Assembly: GCF_024451105.1 (NCBI RefSeq)
Contig: NZ_JANGEY010000006.1
Location: forward strand, 62,001-126,000
Direction: 5' to 3'
Length of the DNA stretch: 64,000 nucleotides
DNA from: Stutzerimonas stutzeri
Lineage (GTDB): Bacteria; Pseudomonadota; Gammaproteobacteria; Pseudomonadales; Pseudomonadaceae
Shown here: one piece after another, positions 19,751 through 28,097 of the stretch
Numbering within the stretch: position 1 is the stretch's first letter
Layout: each line of letters opens with the position of its first letter
Translations under genes and position numbers: made by a program
The notes under the pieces: generated by a model
What the model was told of the DNA's origin: nothing
Database searches by the model: none
Seen by the model: the letters and a program-made list of their open reading frames with translations, nothing else

Positions 19751-20335
19751 ATGTCCATGCTGCGCATCCTCCTGATCAACGACACCGCGAAGAAGGTCGG
19801 CCGCCTGAAGAGCGCGCTGAACGAAGCCGGCTTCGAGGTGATCGACGAATCCGGGCTGACCGTCGACCTGCCGGCGCGGGTGGCCGCCGTGCGCCCGGAC
19901 GTGATCCTGATCGACAGCGAGTCGCCCGGCCGCGACGTCATGGAGCAGGTCTGCCTGCTCAGCCGCGACCAGCCGCACCCCATCGTCATGTTCACCGACG
20001 AGCACGACCCCGGCGTGATGCGTCAGGCCATCCGCTCCGGGGTCAGCGCCTACATCGTCGAGGGCATCCACGCCCAGCGCCTGCAGCCGATCCTCGACGT
20101 GGCCATGGCCCGCTTCGAGAGCGACCAGGCCCTGCGCGCCCAGCTCAACGCCCGCGACCAGCAGCTCGCCGAGCGCAAGCGCATCGAACTGGCCAAGGGC
20201 CTGCTGATGAAGATGCGCCAGTGCAACGAGGAAGAGGCCTACACCCTGATGCGCCGCCAGGCGATGAGCAAGCAGCAGAAGCTGATCCAGGTGGCCGAGC
20301 AGATCATCTCGATGCACGAGATGCTCGGCAACTGA
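19751..20335 (+). CDS. nasT: ANTAR antiterminator response regulator NasT
   Basis: 194 residues. A receiver-like domain (residues 3-120) with the Asp in [13 protein letters not shown] is followed by a coiled-coil linker and the ANTAR RNA-binding three-helix bundle ([17 protein letters not shown]... [13 protein letters not shown]). When freed from NasS it binds hexaloop hairpins in leaders of nitrate genes and prevents termination. Matching leaders are found before nasS, nrtA and nasA here. MSML start preceded by GGGAG; a start two codons later is possible. Confidence 0.95.
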   Translation: MSMLRILLINDTAKKVGRLKSALNEAGFEVIDESGLTVDLPARVAAVRPDVILIDSESPGRDVMEQVCLLSRDQPHPIVMFTDEHDPGVMRQAIRSGVSAYIVEGIHAQRLQPILDVAMARFESDQALRAQLNARDQQLAERKRIELAKGLLMKMRQCNEEEAYTLMRRQAMSKQQKLIQVAEQIISMHEMLGN

Positions 20336-20442
20336 GGCCCTCGACAAACGGGTGGCCGGCGGCGTATCGTCGCCGGCGCAGGCCAGCGCACTGGCCGACG
20401 TCGCTCGGACGGTTCCGGGCGCTTACGTACTCCGAGGAAATC

Positions 20443-21669
20443 ATGGCCGAACAGGGCAAGCGCCGTTTTGCGCGCATCGATCGTCTCCCCCCCTACGTCT
20501 TCAACATCACCGCCGAGCTGAAGATGGCCGCCCGCCGCCGCGGCGAGGACATCATCGACTTCAGCATGGGCAACCCCGACGGCGCCACCCCGCCGCACAT
20601 CGTCGACAAGCTGGTGCAGGTCGCCCAGCGCGACGACACCCACGGCTACTCGACCTCGCGCGGCATCCCGCGCCTGCGCCGCGCCATCTCGCGCTGGTAC
20701 CAGGAGCGCTACCAGGTGGAGATCGACCCGGACAGCGAGGCCATCGTCACCATCGGCTCCAAGGAAGGCCTGGCGCACCTGATGCTGGCCACCCTCGACC
20801 ACGGCGACACCGTGCTGGTGCCCAACCCCAGCTACCCGATCCACATCTACGGCGCGGTGATCGCCGGCGCCCAGGTACGCTCGGTACCGCTGGTGCCCGG
20901 CGTGGACTTCTTCGCCGAGCTGGAACGGGCGATCCGCGAGGCGATTCCCAAGCCGAAGATGATGATCATCGGCTTCCCCTCCAACCCCACCGCGCAGTGC
21001 GTGGAGCTGGACTTCTTCGAGCGCGTGGTGGCGCTGGCCAGGCAGCACGACATCCTGGTGGTGCACGACCTGGCCTACGCCGACATCGTCTACGACGGCT
21101 GGAAGGCGCCATCGATCATGCAGGTGCCGGGCGCCAAGGACGTCGCCGTGGAGTTCTTCACCCTGTCGAAGAGCTACAACATGGCCGGCTGGCGCATCGG
21201 CTTCATGGTCGGCAACCCCGAGCTGGTCAGCGCCCTGGCGCGGATCAAGAGCTACCACGACTACGGCACCTTCACCCCGCTGCAGGTGGCCGCCATCGCC
21301 GCGCTGGAAGGCGACCAGCAGTGCGTGCACGAGATCGCCGACAAGTACCGCGAGCGGCGCAACGTGCTGGTCAAGGGCCTGCACGAGATCGGCTGGATGG
21401 TCGAGAAGCCCAAGGCGTCGATGTACATCTGGGCGAAGATCCCCGAAGCCTACGCCCACCTCGGCTCGCTGGAGTTTTCCAAGAAGCTCTTGGCCGAGGC
21501 CAAGGTCTGCGTCTCGCCCGGCATCGGCTTCGGCGACTACGGCGACGACCACGTGCGCTTCGCGCTGATCGAGAACCTCGACCGCACCCGCCAGGCGATC
21601 CGCGGCATCAAGGCGATGTTCCGCGCCGACGGGCTGCTGCCGGCGAAGGCGGCCAAGGGCGATAGCTGA
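20443..21669 (+). CDS. alaC: alanine/glutamate-pyruvate aminotransferase
   Basis: 408 residues, fold-type I PLP aminotransferase. The Schiff-base lysine lies in [15 protein letters not shown], with [19 protein letters not shown] and HDLAYADI as other active-site blocks. The start block [21 protein letters not shown] and overall length fit AlaC (YfdZ), which makes alanine from pyruvate and glutamate. It lies between nasT and pfkB. A link to nitrogen assimilation is possible but it has its own 107-base upstream gap. GAGGAAA precedes the ATG. Confidence 0.85.
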   Translation: MAEQGKRRFARIDRLPPYVFNITAELKMAARRRGEDIIDFSMGNPDGATPPHIVDKLVQVAQRDDTHGYSTSRGIPRLRRAISRWYQERYQVEIDPDSEAIVTIGSKEGLAHLMLATLDHGDTVLVPNPSYPIHIYGAVIAGAQVRSVPLVPGVDFFAELERAIREAIPKPKMMIIGFPSNPTAQCVELDFFERVVALARQHDILVVHDLAYADIVYDGWKAPSIMQVPGAKDVAVEFFTLSKSYNMAGWRIGFMVGNPELVSALARIKSYHDYGTFTPLQVAAIAALEGDQQCVHEIADKYRERRNVLVKGLHEIGWMVEKPKASMYIWAKIPEAYAHLGSLEFSKKLLAEAKVCVSPGIGFGDYGDDHVRFALIENLDRTRQAIRGIKAMFRADGLLPAKAAKGDS

Positions 21670-21683
21670 TCCACGGGTAGGGA

Positions 21684-21752
21684 GGGAAACTGCCGAAGGC
21701 AGTTCCCACCTTGGAGCCGCCCACGGTGGACAAGGCTGCGCCGTTGTCCACC
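21684..21752. repeat. two hairpin repeats between convergent alaC and pfkB
   Basis: Hairpin 1: GGGAAACTGCC (21684-21694) with GGCAGTTCCC (21698-21707). Hairpin 2: GGTGGACAA (21725-21733) with TTGTCCACC (21744-21752), flanked by TAGGG-like ends. They resemble dispersed Pseudomonas palindromes and could also end both convergent transcripts. Confidence 0.65.
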
Positions 21753-21759
21753 CTACGTA

Positions 21760-22683
21760 CTACCCCCCGAACAACCGCTGCACATCCTCCGCCCGGCACA
21801 GCTCGGTGCCCGGGCGCATGATGGTCGCCGAGCCGGCGGCGATGCCGTAGCGCACCGCCTCGTGCAGGCTCCAGCCGCGGCTCAGGGCCAGGACCATCGC
21901 GCCGACCATGCTGTCGCCCGCCCCCACCGTGCTGCACACCGGCACGTCCAGCGGCGCGAAGCGCTCGATACCCTCCCGGCTGGCCAGCACGGCGCCCTCG
22001 CCGCCCAGCGACAGCACTATCACCTCCGCCACGCCACGTTCGATCAGCTCGCGCAGCGCCGCCTCCTGCGCCGCTGCGCCCGCCACCTGGCCGCCCACCA
22101 GGGTGCCCAACTCGCTGAGGCTCGGCTTGAGCAGATAAATGCCGCCGCGGCTGGCGGCGTACTGCAGCGCCTCGCCCGAGCAGTCGAGCACCAGCCGCGC
22201 CCCGATGCGCCGCGCCAGCGCGGCCACCGCGTCGAAGTAGGCCAGCTCCACGCCGGGCGGGAAACTGCCGCTGAGCACCAGGTAGGCTGGAGCGGGATCG
22301 AGCGCGGCAATGGACTCCAGGCAGGCCTGCTGCTCGGCCGCCGACAGCTCCGGGCCGGGCAGCACGAAGCGGAACTGCCGGCCCGTGGCGCTCTCGTCGA
22401 CGGTAAAGCTCTCGCGGGTGTCGCCGGCAATCGGCACGCGCCGCTGCGGCAGCGCCAGGCCGGCGAGGATGCGCTCGAGCATGTCGCCGAACGGCCCGCC
22501 GGCCGGGTAGACCGCCACGGCGTCGCCACCGAGTTCGGCGACCACCCGCGCCACGTTGATGCCGCCGCCGCCCGGATCGTAGCGCGGCAGGCTGCAGCGC
22601 AGCTTGCGGGTCGGCTCGACCTGGGCGGTGGCGGTGGACAGATCCATCGCCGGGTTGAGGGTCAGGGTGGCAATGCGCGGCAT
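21760..22683 (-). CDS. pfkB: PfkB-family 6-phosphofructokinase
   Basis: 307 residues from ATG 22683 (MPRIATLTLNPAMDLS), close to E. coli Pfk-2 (309). It is a ribokinase-fold enzyme phosphorylating a sugar phosphate: GGGGINVARVVAELGG near residue 40 binds substrate, and TVGAGDSMVGAM holds the catalytic Asp. PfkB, fructose-1-phosphate kinase and tagatose-6-phosphate kinase share these motifs. The N-terminus and length favour PfkB. Most pseudomonads lack a classic phosphofructokinase, which makes the gene noteworthy. It sits convergent to alaC and divergent from nrtA. Confidence 0.8.
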   Translation of the reverse strand: MPRIATLTLNPAMDLSTATAQVEPTRKLRCSLPRYDPGGGGINVARVVAELGGDAVAVYPAGGPFGDMLERILAGLALPQRRVPIAGDTRESFTVDESATGRQFRFVLPGPELSAAEQQACLESIAALDPAPAYLVLSGSFPPGVELAYFDAVAALARRIGARLVLDCSGEALQYAASRGGIYLLKPSLSELGTLVGGQVAGAAAQEAALRELIERGVAEVIVLSLGGEGAVLASREGIERFAPLDVPVCSTVGAGDSMVGAMVLALSRGWSLHEAVRYGIAAGSATIMRPGTELCRAEDVQRLFGG

Positions 22684-22978
22684 CGGAAGCTCCAGACTGG
22701 CCCGCGGCAGCGGGATGGCGGGCTGGTTCGTGTGCCCCCTATTCTGCCCCAGGCGGTGGCACGCGCGCCGCAAAAGGCGGCGTTCCAGCGCCCGGCGCCG
22801 AACCAAAACGGCCCTCTCGCGGCCCGCGCTGCACAACACTGGCCCAGACTGCCAGTGCGGGGGCCGCCGCATCGACTGCCACCTGACAAGGCAACCCATT
22901 GATTTTCCTGAAGATCCCCTGAGCCGCGGGATTCCGAATCAGGCGTTCACGTCACGCCCCTGCAGACAGCGGCAAAAC
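22684..22978. other. pfkB/nrtA intergenic region, upstream part
   Basis: No gene seen. It must hold the pfkB promoter on the minus strand. CACTGGC (22837-22843) and GCCAGTG (22851-22857) form a perfect 7-base inverted repeat about 150 bases before the predicted nrtA start. That is a plausible enhancer position for an RpoN activator, though it does not clearly match the NtrC consensus. Confidence 0.4.
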
Positions 22979-22994
22979 TGGCAAGCCCTTTGCT
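22979..22994 (+). promoter_or_regulatory. sigma54 promoter of nrtABC
   Basis: TGGCAAGCCCTTTGCT: GG (22980-22981) and GC (22992-22993) are 10 bases apart; one mismatch to TGGCACG-N4-TTGCW. Predicted start near 23004. Confidence 0.75.
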
Positions 22995-23008
22995 ACGGTG
23001 AACGTACA

Positions 23009-23110
23009 TCCGTCTTCGGATCGCCAACGGCGGTGATCGGGACGAACTGACAAAGACGTCAAAAGCTGGCTGATCCCTGCAGGATCGCCGCGCTTGCGAC
23101 GTCTTTTTTC
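23009..23110 (+). promoter_or_regulatory. NasT-type antitermination leader before nrtA
   Basis: GATCGCC (23019-23025) pairs with GGTGATC (23032-23038) around the hexaloop AACGGC, identical to that before nasS. A small hairpin ATCCG-TCTT-CGGAT lies just upstream (23008-23021) and overlaps its base. The intrinsic terminator has AAAGACGTC (23052-23060) pairing with GACGTCTTT (23098-23106), an inner GATCC-ctgca-GGATC hairpin, and a T tract. nrtA starts 25 bases later. Confidence 0.75.
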
Positions 23111-23134
23111 GTTTCTGACCTTGGAAAAATCACC

Positions 23135-24499
23135 ATGCACACTCGCAGCCACCGTCGACTCTTCAAGCATGCCCTGGCCGCCGCCACCCTGCTGCTCGGC
23201 AGCGCCATCGCCCAGGCCGCCGATCCGGAGAAGGAGGAACTCAAGCTCGGCTTCATCAAGCTCACCGACATGGCGCCGCTGGCCATCGCCTACGAGAAGG
23301 GCTACTTCGAGGACGAGGGCCTGTACGTCAGCCTCGAGGCCCAGGCCAACTGGAAGGTGCTGCTCGACCGGGTGATCACCGGCGAGCTGGACGGCGCGCA
23401 CATGCTGGCCGGCCAGCCGCTGGGCGCGACCATCGGCTTCGGCACCCAGGCCGAGGTGGTCACCGCCTTCTCCATGGACCTCAACGGCAACGCCATCACC
23501 GTGTCCAACGCGGTCTGGCAGGAAATGAAGAAGCACGTGCCGATGGCAGACGGCAAGCCGGTGCACCCGATCAAGGCCGACGCGCTCAAGCCGGTGATCG
23601 AGCAGTTCAAGGCCCAGGGCAAGCCGTTCAACCTCGGCATGGTGTTCCCGGTGTCCACCCACAACTACGAGCTGCGCTACTGGCTGGCCGCCGGCGGCAT
23701 CAACCCCGGCTACTACGCCCCGGCCAAGGGCGACATCACCGGCACCCTGAGCGCCGACGCGCTGCTCTCGGTCACCCCGCCGCCGCAGATGCCGGCCACC
23801 CTCGAGGCCGGCACCATCCACGGCTACAGCGTCGGCGAGCCGTGGAACCAGCAGGCGGTGTTCAAGGGCATCGGCGTGCCGGTGGTCACCGACTACCAGA
23901 TCTGGAAGAACAACCCGGAGAAGGTGCTCGGCGTGTCCAGGGCCTGGGCCGAGGCCAATCCGGAGACCCACAAGCGCCTGGTCAAGGCGCTGATCCGCGC
24001 CGCCATGTGGCTGGATGCGGACGACAACGCCAACCGCATGGAGGCCGTCGAAATCCTCGCCCGCCCCGAGTACGTCGGCGCCGACGCCAAGGTGATCGCC
24101 AACTCGATGACCGGCACCTTCGAGTACGAGAAGGGCGACAAGCGCGAGGTCCCGGACTTCAACGTGTTCTTCCGCCACCACGCCACCTACCCCTTCTACT
24201 CCGACGCCATCTGGTACCTGACCCAGATGCGCCGCTGGGGGCAGATCGGCGAGCACAAACCGGACAGCTGGTACTTCGAGACGGCGCAGAAGGTCTACCT
24301 GCCCGAGGTCTACCGCGCCGCCGCCGCCGAACTGGTCGCCGAGGGCAAGGCGCAGGCCAGCGACTTCCCGCCGGCCGACAGCGACGGCTTCCGCGCGCCG
24401 AGCAGCGAGTTCATCGACGGCCTGACCTACGACGGCCGCCAGCCCAACGCCTACCTCGAGCAGTTCGCCATCGGCCTGAAGGCCGACGCCAAGCTGTGA
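23135..24499 (+). CDS. nrtA: periplasmic nitrate-binding protein of ABC transporter
   Basis: 454 residues with a signal peptide ([23 protein letters not shown], cut near residue 31; the run of R/H/K before it could also be Tat-like). The mature part is the NrtA/NasF nitrate/nitrite-binding fold: [51 protein letters not shown] and [15 protein letters not shown]. It delivers nitrate to NrtB/NrtC. Being paralogous to NasS, the two give a transporter and a sensor of common descent in one block. First gene of nrtABC, behind its antitermination leader. Confidence 0.94.
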   Translation: MHTRSHRRLFKHALAAATLLLGSAIAQAADPEKEELKLGFIKLTDMAPLAIAYEKGYFEDEGLYVSLEAQANWKVLLDRVITGELDGAHMLAGQPLGATIGFGTQAEVVTAFSMDLNGNAITVSNAVWQEMKKHVPMADGKPVHPIKADALKPVIEQFKAQGKPFNLGMVFPVSTHNYELRYWLAAGGINPGYYAPAKGDITGTLSADALLSVTPPPQMPATLEAGTIHGYSVGEPWNQQAVFKGIGVPVVTDYQIWKNNPEKVLGVSRAWAEANPETHKRLVKALIRAAMWLDADDNANRMEAVEILARPEYVGADAKVIANSMTGTFEYEKGDKREVPDFNVFFRHHATYPFYSDAIWYLTQMRRWGQIGEHKPDSWYFETAQKVYLPEVYRAAAAELVAEGKAQASDFPPADSDGFRAPSSEFIDGLTYDGRQPNAYLEQFAIGLKADAKL

Positions 24500-24558
24500 C
24501 CTCACTTCCGCCCCGGGAGCCGGCCAAGCCGGCCCCCCATCGCCCAGAGGATACGACG

Positions 24559-25551
24559 ATGAGCAATCCCGCCGTCGCCAAGCCCATCCAGGACACTCTC
24601 AAATCGGCGCGCAAGGTCGCCCTGCTGCAGCGCTGGCTGCCCGGCCTGCTGCTGCCGGTGGTCGGCATCCTGGCCTTCCTGCTGGTCTGGCAGATCGCCG
24701 CCAGCCGGATCGACACCAGCCTCGGCAAGTTCCCCGGCCCGACCCAGGTGGTCGGCCAGTTCTCCGGCCTGCTGGCCGAACACCGCGCTGAACAGCGCAA
24801 GGCCGATGCCTTCTACCAGCGCCAGGAGGCGCGCAACGCCGAGCGCCTGGCCAGGGACCCCGACGCCCGGGTCACGGTGCGCCCCTACACCGGCAAGCCG
24901 ACCTTCTTCCGGCAGATCCTCACCAGCCTGTACACGGTGCTGACCGGCTTCGCCCTCGCCGCCCTGCTGGCCATCCCGCTGGGCATCGTCTGCGGCCTGA
25001 GCAAGCCGATCTACAACGCGATCAACCCGCTGATCCAGGTGTTCAAGCCGGTCTCGCCGCTGGCCTGGCTGCCGCTGGTAACCATGGTGGTCAGCGCCGT
25101 CTACACCAGCAGCGATCCGCTGCTGGCCAAGTCCTTCGTCACCTCGGCCTTCACCGTGGCGCTGTGCTGCCTGTGGCCGACGGTGATCAACACCACGGTC
25201 GGCGTCGCCAACCTCGACAAGGACCTGCTCAACGTCAGCCGCGTGCTCAGCCTGTCGCCGCTCGACCACGTGCGGCGCATCGTGCTGCCGGCCGCCATCC
25301 CGATGATCTTCACCGGCCTGCGCCTGTCGCTGGCCACCGGCTGGATGGTGCTGATCGCCGCCGAGATGCTGGCGCAGAACCCGGGCCTCGGCAAATTCAT
25401 CTGGGACGAGTTCCAGAACGGCAGCTCCAACTCCCTCGGCCGCATCATGGTCGCCGTGCTCGTCATCGGCCTGATCGGCTTCGTCCTCGACCGCCTCATG
25501 CTCCTGCTCCAGCGCCGCGTCAGCTGGGACAAGAACGCCGACCTGCGCTAA
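24559..25551 (+). CDS. nrtB: nitrate ABC transporter permease
   Basis: 330 residues. One N-terminal helix (LPGLLLPVVGILAFLLVW), then a hydrophilic charged segment of about 45 residues (roughly 75-117, EHRAEQRKADAFYQRQEARN...), then the remaining helices with the coupling loop VSRVLSLSPLDHVRRIVLPAAIPMI. The charged segment makes it longer than cyanobacterial NrtB (about 280) and probably faces the periplasm between helices 1 and 2. Inner-membrane channel for nitrate import. Starts at ATG 24559; nrtC follows after 10 bases. Confidence 0.92.
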   Translation: MSNPAVAKPIQDTLKSARKVALLQRWLPGLLLPVVGILAFLLVWQIAASRIDTSLGKFPGPTQVVGQFSGLLAEHRAEQRKADAFYQRQEARNAERLARDPDARVTVRPYTGKPTFFRQILTSLYTVLTGFALAALLAIPLGIVCGLSKPIYNAINPLIQVFKPVSPLAWLPLVTMVVSAVYTSSDPLLAKSFVTSAFTVALCCLWPTVINTTVGVANLDKDLLNVSRVLSLSPLDHVRRIVLPAAIPMIFTGLRLSLATGWMVLIAAEMLAQNPGLGKFIWDEFQNGSSNSLGRIMVAVLVIGLIGFVLDRLMLLLQRRVSWDKNADLR

Positions 25552-25561
25552 GGAGACCGCC

Positions 25562-26356
25562 ATGCACAACGCACACCTCGAACTGACCGGCGTCGGCATC
25601 AGCTTTCCCACCGACAAGGGTCTGTTCTGCGCCCTGCGGGGCGTCAGCCTGAAGATCGCCAGGGGCGAGTTCGTCTCGCTGATCGGCCACTCCGGCTGCG
25701 GCAAGTCCACCGTGCTCAACATCGTCGCCGGCCTCTACCAGGCAACCACCGGCGGGGTGATCCTCGACGGCAAGGAAGTCAACGCCCCCGGCCCCGAGCG
25801 TGCGGTGGTGTTCCAGAACCACAGCCTGCTGCCCTGGCTGACCTGCTACCAGAACATCGAGCTGGCCGTGCAGCAGGTGTTCAAGGGCAGGAAGGGCAAG
25901 GCCGAGATGCGCGAGTGGATCGAGCACAACCTCGCCCTGGTGCACATGAGCCATGCCCGCGACAAGCGTCCCGGCGAGATCTCCGGCGGCATGAAGCAGC
26001 GCATCGGCATCGGTCGCGCGCTGGCCATGCAGCCCAAGGTGCTGCTGATGGACGAGCCGTTCGGCGCCCTCGACGCGCTGACCCGCGCCCACCTGCAGGA
26101 CTCGCTGATGGAGATCCACGCCGAGCTCGGCAACACGGTGATCATGATCACCCACGACGTCGACGAGGCGGTGCTGCTCTCCGACCGCATCGTGATGATG
26201 AGCAACGGCCCGGCGGCCACCGTCGGCGACATCCTCGACGTCCGCCTCGCCCGTCCGCGCGAGCGCATGGCCCTGGCCCACGATCCGTGCTACCACGAGT
26301 ACCGCGCCGCGGTGCTGGAGTTCCTCTACCAGCGCCAGAAGCGCCCGGCGGCCTGA
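25562..26356 (+). CDS. nrtC: nitrate ABC transporter ATP-binding protein
   Basis: 264 residues: Walker A GHSGCGKST near residue 41, signature ISGGMKQR, Walker B VLLMDEPFGALDA, switch His in ITHDVDEAV. It lacks the extra C-terminal binding domain of cyanobacterial NrtC, so in that scheme it would be NrtD; proteobacterial operons usually call it NrtC/NasD. It powers nitrate import through NrtB. Last gene of the operon; a terminator follows directly. Confidence 0.92.
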   Translation: MHNAHLELTGVGISFPTDKGLFCALRGVSLKIARGEFVSLIGHSGCGKSTVLNIVAGLYQATTGGVILDGKEVNAPGPERAVVFQNHSLLPWLTCYQNIELAVQQVFKGRKGKAEMREWIEHNLALVHMSHARDKRPGEISGGMKQRIGIGRALAMQPKVLLMDEPFGALDALTRAHLQDSLMEIHAELGNTVIMITHDVDEAVLLSDRIVMMSNGPAATVGDILDVRLARPRERMALAHDPCYHEYRAAVLEFLYQRQKRPAA

Positions 26357-26374
26357 AGGCGCACCAGCAAAAGG

Positions 26375-26402
26375 CAGGGGCGGCGCGATCCGCCCCTTTT
26401 TG
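26375..26402 (+). terminator. nrtABC terminator
   Basis: AGGGGCGG (26376-26383) and CCGCCCCT (26390-26397) form an 8-base stem around CGCGAT, followed by TTTT-TG. Canonical intrinsic terminator 20 bases after nrtC. Confidence 0.92.
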
Positions 26403-26536
26403 TTTCACCCGACCGACTCCGCCGCCGCCTGCGGCCCGCACACCGGCAGCGCGTCCGCCCCGGACGGCCCCGTCGGCCGGCGATCCGGGCCGATCCCGCG
26501 CGGAATGCACCCGCGCACGCCCGGCTTCGCAGGAGT

Positions 26537-26552
26537 TGGCCCGTAACCTGCA
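26537..26552 (+). promoter_or_regulatory. sigma54-like promoter of nasA
   Basis: TGGCCCGTAACCTGCA: GG (26538-26539) and GC (26550-26551) are 10 bases apart; two mismatches to the consensus. Predicted start near 26562, immediately before the hexaloop hairpin. The 130 bases before it (26403-26536) show no gene. Confidence 0.6.
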
Positions 26553-26566
26553 AGGTATCGGCAACG

Positions 26567-26646
26567 GCAGCCAATGGCGGCTGCTCCAACCCGACAAAGG
26601 CGTCGCACCACCCAGCTCCGGCTGGCGTGATGCGGCGCCTTTTTGT
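26567..26646 (+). promoter_or_regulatory. NasT-type antitermination leader before nasA
   Basis: GCAGCC (26567-26572) and GGCTGC (26579-26584) close the hexaloop AATGGC (A1, G4). Next comes an intrinsic terminator: AAAGGCGTCGCA (26596-26607) with TGCGGCGCCTTT (26631-26642), an inner CCAG/CTGG hairpin, and five T. The nasA start is a further 190 bases downstream; the region 26647-26832 has no recognisable gene. Confidence 0.72.
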
Positions 26647-26832
26647 TTGCCCCAACGAATGGGGGCGAGCGTCGCGCGCGATCCGCCGACGCTCCCGGTG
26701 TCCTGTCCCGCTGGTGGCCCTGCCACCGACGTCCGGCCACAAGCCGGACGTATCCGGAGGGCGGGTGGAACAGCCAGATCCACCACCCGTCACCCGGTCT
26801 TTTTCGCCACCCTAGCCTGGAGGTGCTCCACG

Positions 26833-28044
26833 ATGAACACCAGCTTCTGGAAAGCCGGCCACACCCCGACCCTGTTCGCCGCCTTTCTCTATTTCGACCT
26901 GAGCTTCATGGTCTGGTACGTGCTCGGCCCGCTGGGCGTGCAGATCGCCGCCGACCTCGGCCTGACCACCCAGCAGCGGGCGATGATGGTCGCCACGCCG
27001 ATCCTCGCCGGCGCGGTGCTGCGCTTCCTGATGGGCCTGCTCGCCGACCGCACCTCGCCGAAAGCCGCCGGCCTGTTCGGCCAGGTGGTGGTCATCGCCG
27101 CCCTCGCGGTGGCCTGGCTGCACGGCGTGCACAGCTACCAGCAGGCGCTGCTGCTCGGCCTGTTCCTCGGCTTCGCCGGCGCCTCCTTCGCCGTCGCCCT
27201 GCCGCTGGCCTCGCAATGGTATCCGCCGCAGCACCAGGGCAAGGCCATGGGCATCGCCGGCGCCGGCAACTCCGGCACCGTGCTCGCCGCGCTGTTCGCC
27301 CCGGGCCTGGCCGCGCTGTTCGGCTGGGGCAACGTGTTCGGCCTGGCGCTGATCCCGCTGGTGCTGACCCTGGCGATCTTCGCCGTCGCCGCGAAGAACG
27401 CCCCGCAACGCCCCCAGCCCAAGGCCATGGGTGACTACCTCAAGGCGCTCACCGACCGCGACAGCTGGTGGTTCATGCTGTTCTACAGCGTCACCTTCGG
27501 CGGCTTCCTCGGCCTGGCCAGCACCCTGCCCGGCTACTTCCACGACCAGTACGGCTTCGACCCGGTCAAGGCCGGCTACTACACCGCCGCCTGCGTGTTC
27601 GCCGGCAGCCTGCTGCGCCCGCTCGGCGGCGCCCTGGCCGACCGCATCGGCGGTATCCGCACCCTGCTGGCGATGTACACCGTCGCCTCGCTGTGCATCG
27701 CCGCGGTCGGCTTCAACCTGCCCAGCTCGAGCGCCGCGCTGGCTCTGTTCGTGGTCGCCATGCTCAGCCTGGGTGCCGGCAACGGCGCGGTGTTCCAGCT
27801 GGTGCCGCAGCGCTTCCGCCAGACCATCGGCGTGATGACCGGGCTGATCGGCATGGCCGGAGGCATCGGCGGCTTCGCCCTCACCGCGGGCCTCGGCGCG
27901 GTCAAGCAGTCCACCGGCGACTACCAGCTCGGTCTGTGGCTGTTCGCCGCCCTCGGCGTGGTCGCCTGGATCGGCCTGCACGGCGTCAAGCAGCGCTGGC
28001 GCACCACCTGGGGCTCGGCGGCGGTGACCGCCGCGCGGGTCTAA
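26833..28044 (+). CDS. nasA: MFS nitrate/nitrite transporter
   Basis: 403 residues, about 12 transmembrane helices of the NarK/NasA (nitrate-nitrite porter) family. Two glycine-rich nitrate-signature helices are visible: GFAGASFAVALPLASQWYPP with GIAGAGNSGTVLAALF in the N-half, and SLGAGNGAVFQLVPQRF with GMAGGIGGFALT in the C-half. Conserved Arg occurs in the helix-2 block AGAVLRFLMGLLADR. It imports nitrate across the inner membrane for assimilation. GGAGG precedes the ATG by 8 bases. In P. aeruginosa nasA is also next to the kinase gene that follows here. Confidence 0.93.
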   Translation: MNTSFWKAGHTPTLFAAFLYFDLSFMVWYVLGPLGVQIAADLGLTTQQRAMMVATPILAGAVLRFLMGLLADRTSPKAAGLFGQVVVIAALAVAWLHGVHSYQQALLLGLFLGFAGASFAVALPLASQWYPPQHQGKAMGIAGAGNSGTVLAALFAPGLAALFGWGNVFGLALIPLVLTLAIFAVAAKNAPQRPQPKAMGDYLKALTDRDSWWFMLFYSVTFGGFLGLASTLPGYFHDQYGFDPVKAGYYTAACVFAGSLLRPLGGALADRIGGIRTLLAMYTVASLCIAAVGFNLPSSSAALALFVVAMLSLGAGNGAVFQLVPQRFRQTIGVMTGLIGMAGGIGGFALTAGLGAVKQSTGDYQLGLWLFAALGVVAWIGLHGVKQRWRTTWGSAAVTAARV

Positions 28045-28052
28045 GACTGTAG

Positions 28053-28068
28053 GGTGCGCCTGCGCACC
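28053..28068. repeat. short palindrome between nasA and the kinase gene
   Basis: GGTGCGC (28053-28059) and GCGCACC (28062-28068) with a 2-base centre, preceded by TGTAG. Same style as the GTAGGG... palindrome at 644-702. Confidence 0.5.
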
Positions 28069-28097
28069 ATTGCACCCCAACCTGACAGGACCGTCCC

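Noticed and set aside
22837-22857. CACTGGC-N7-GCCAGTG as an NtrC enhancer for nrtA
   Set aside because: The position suits an enhancer but the sequence does not match the TGCACC...GGTGCA consensus; kept only as an unnamed inverted repeat.
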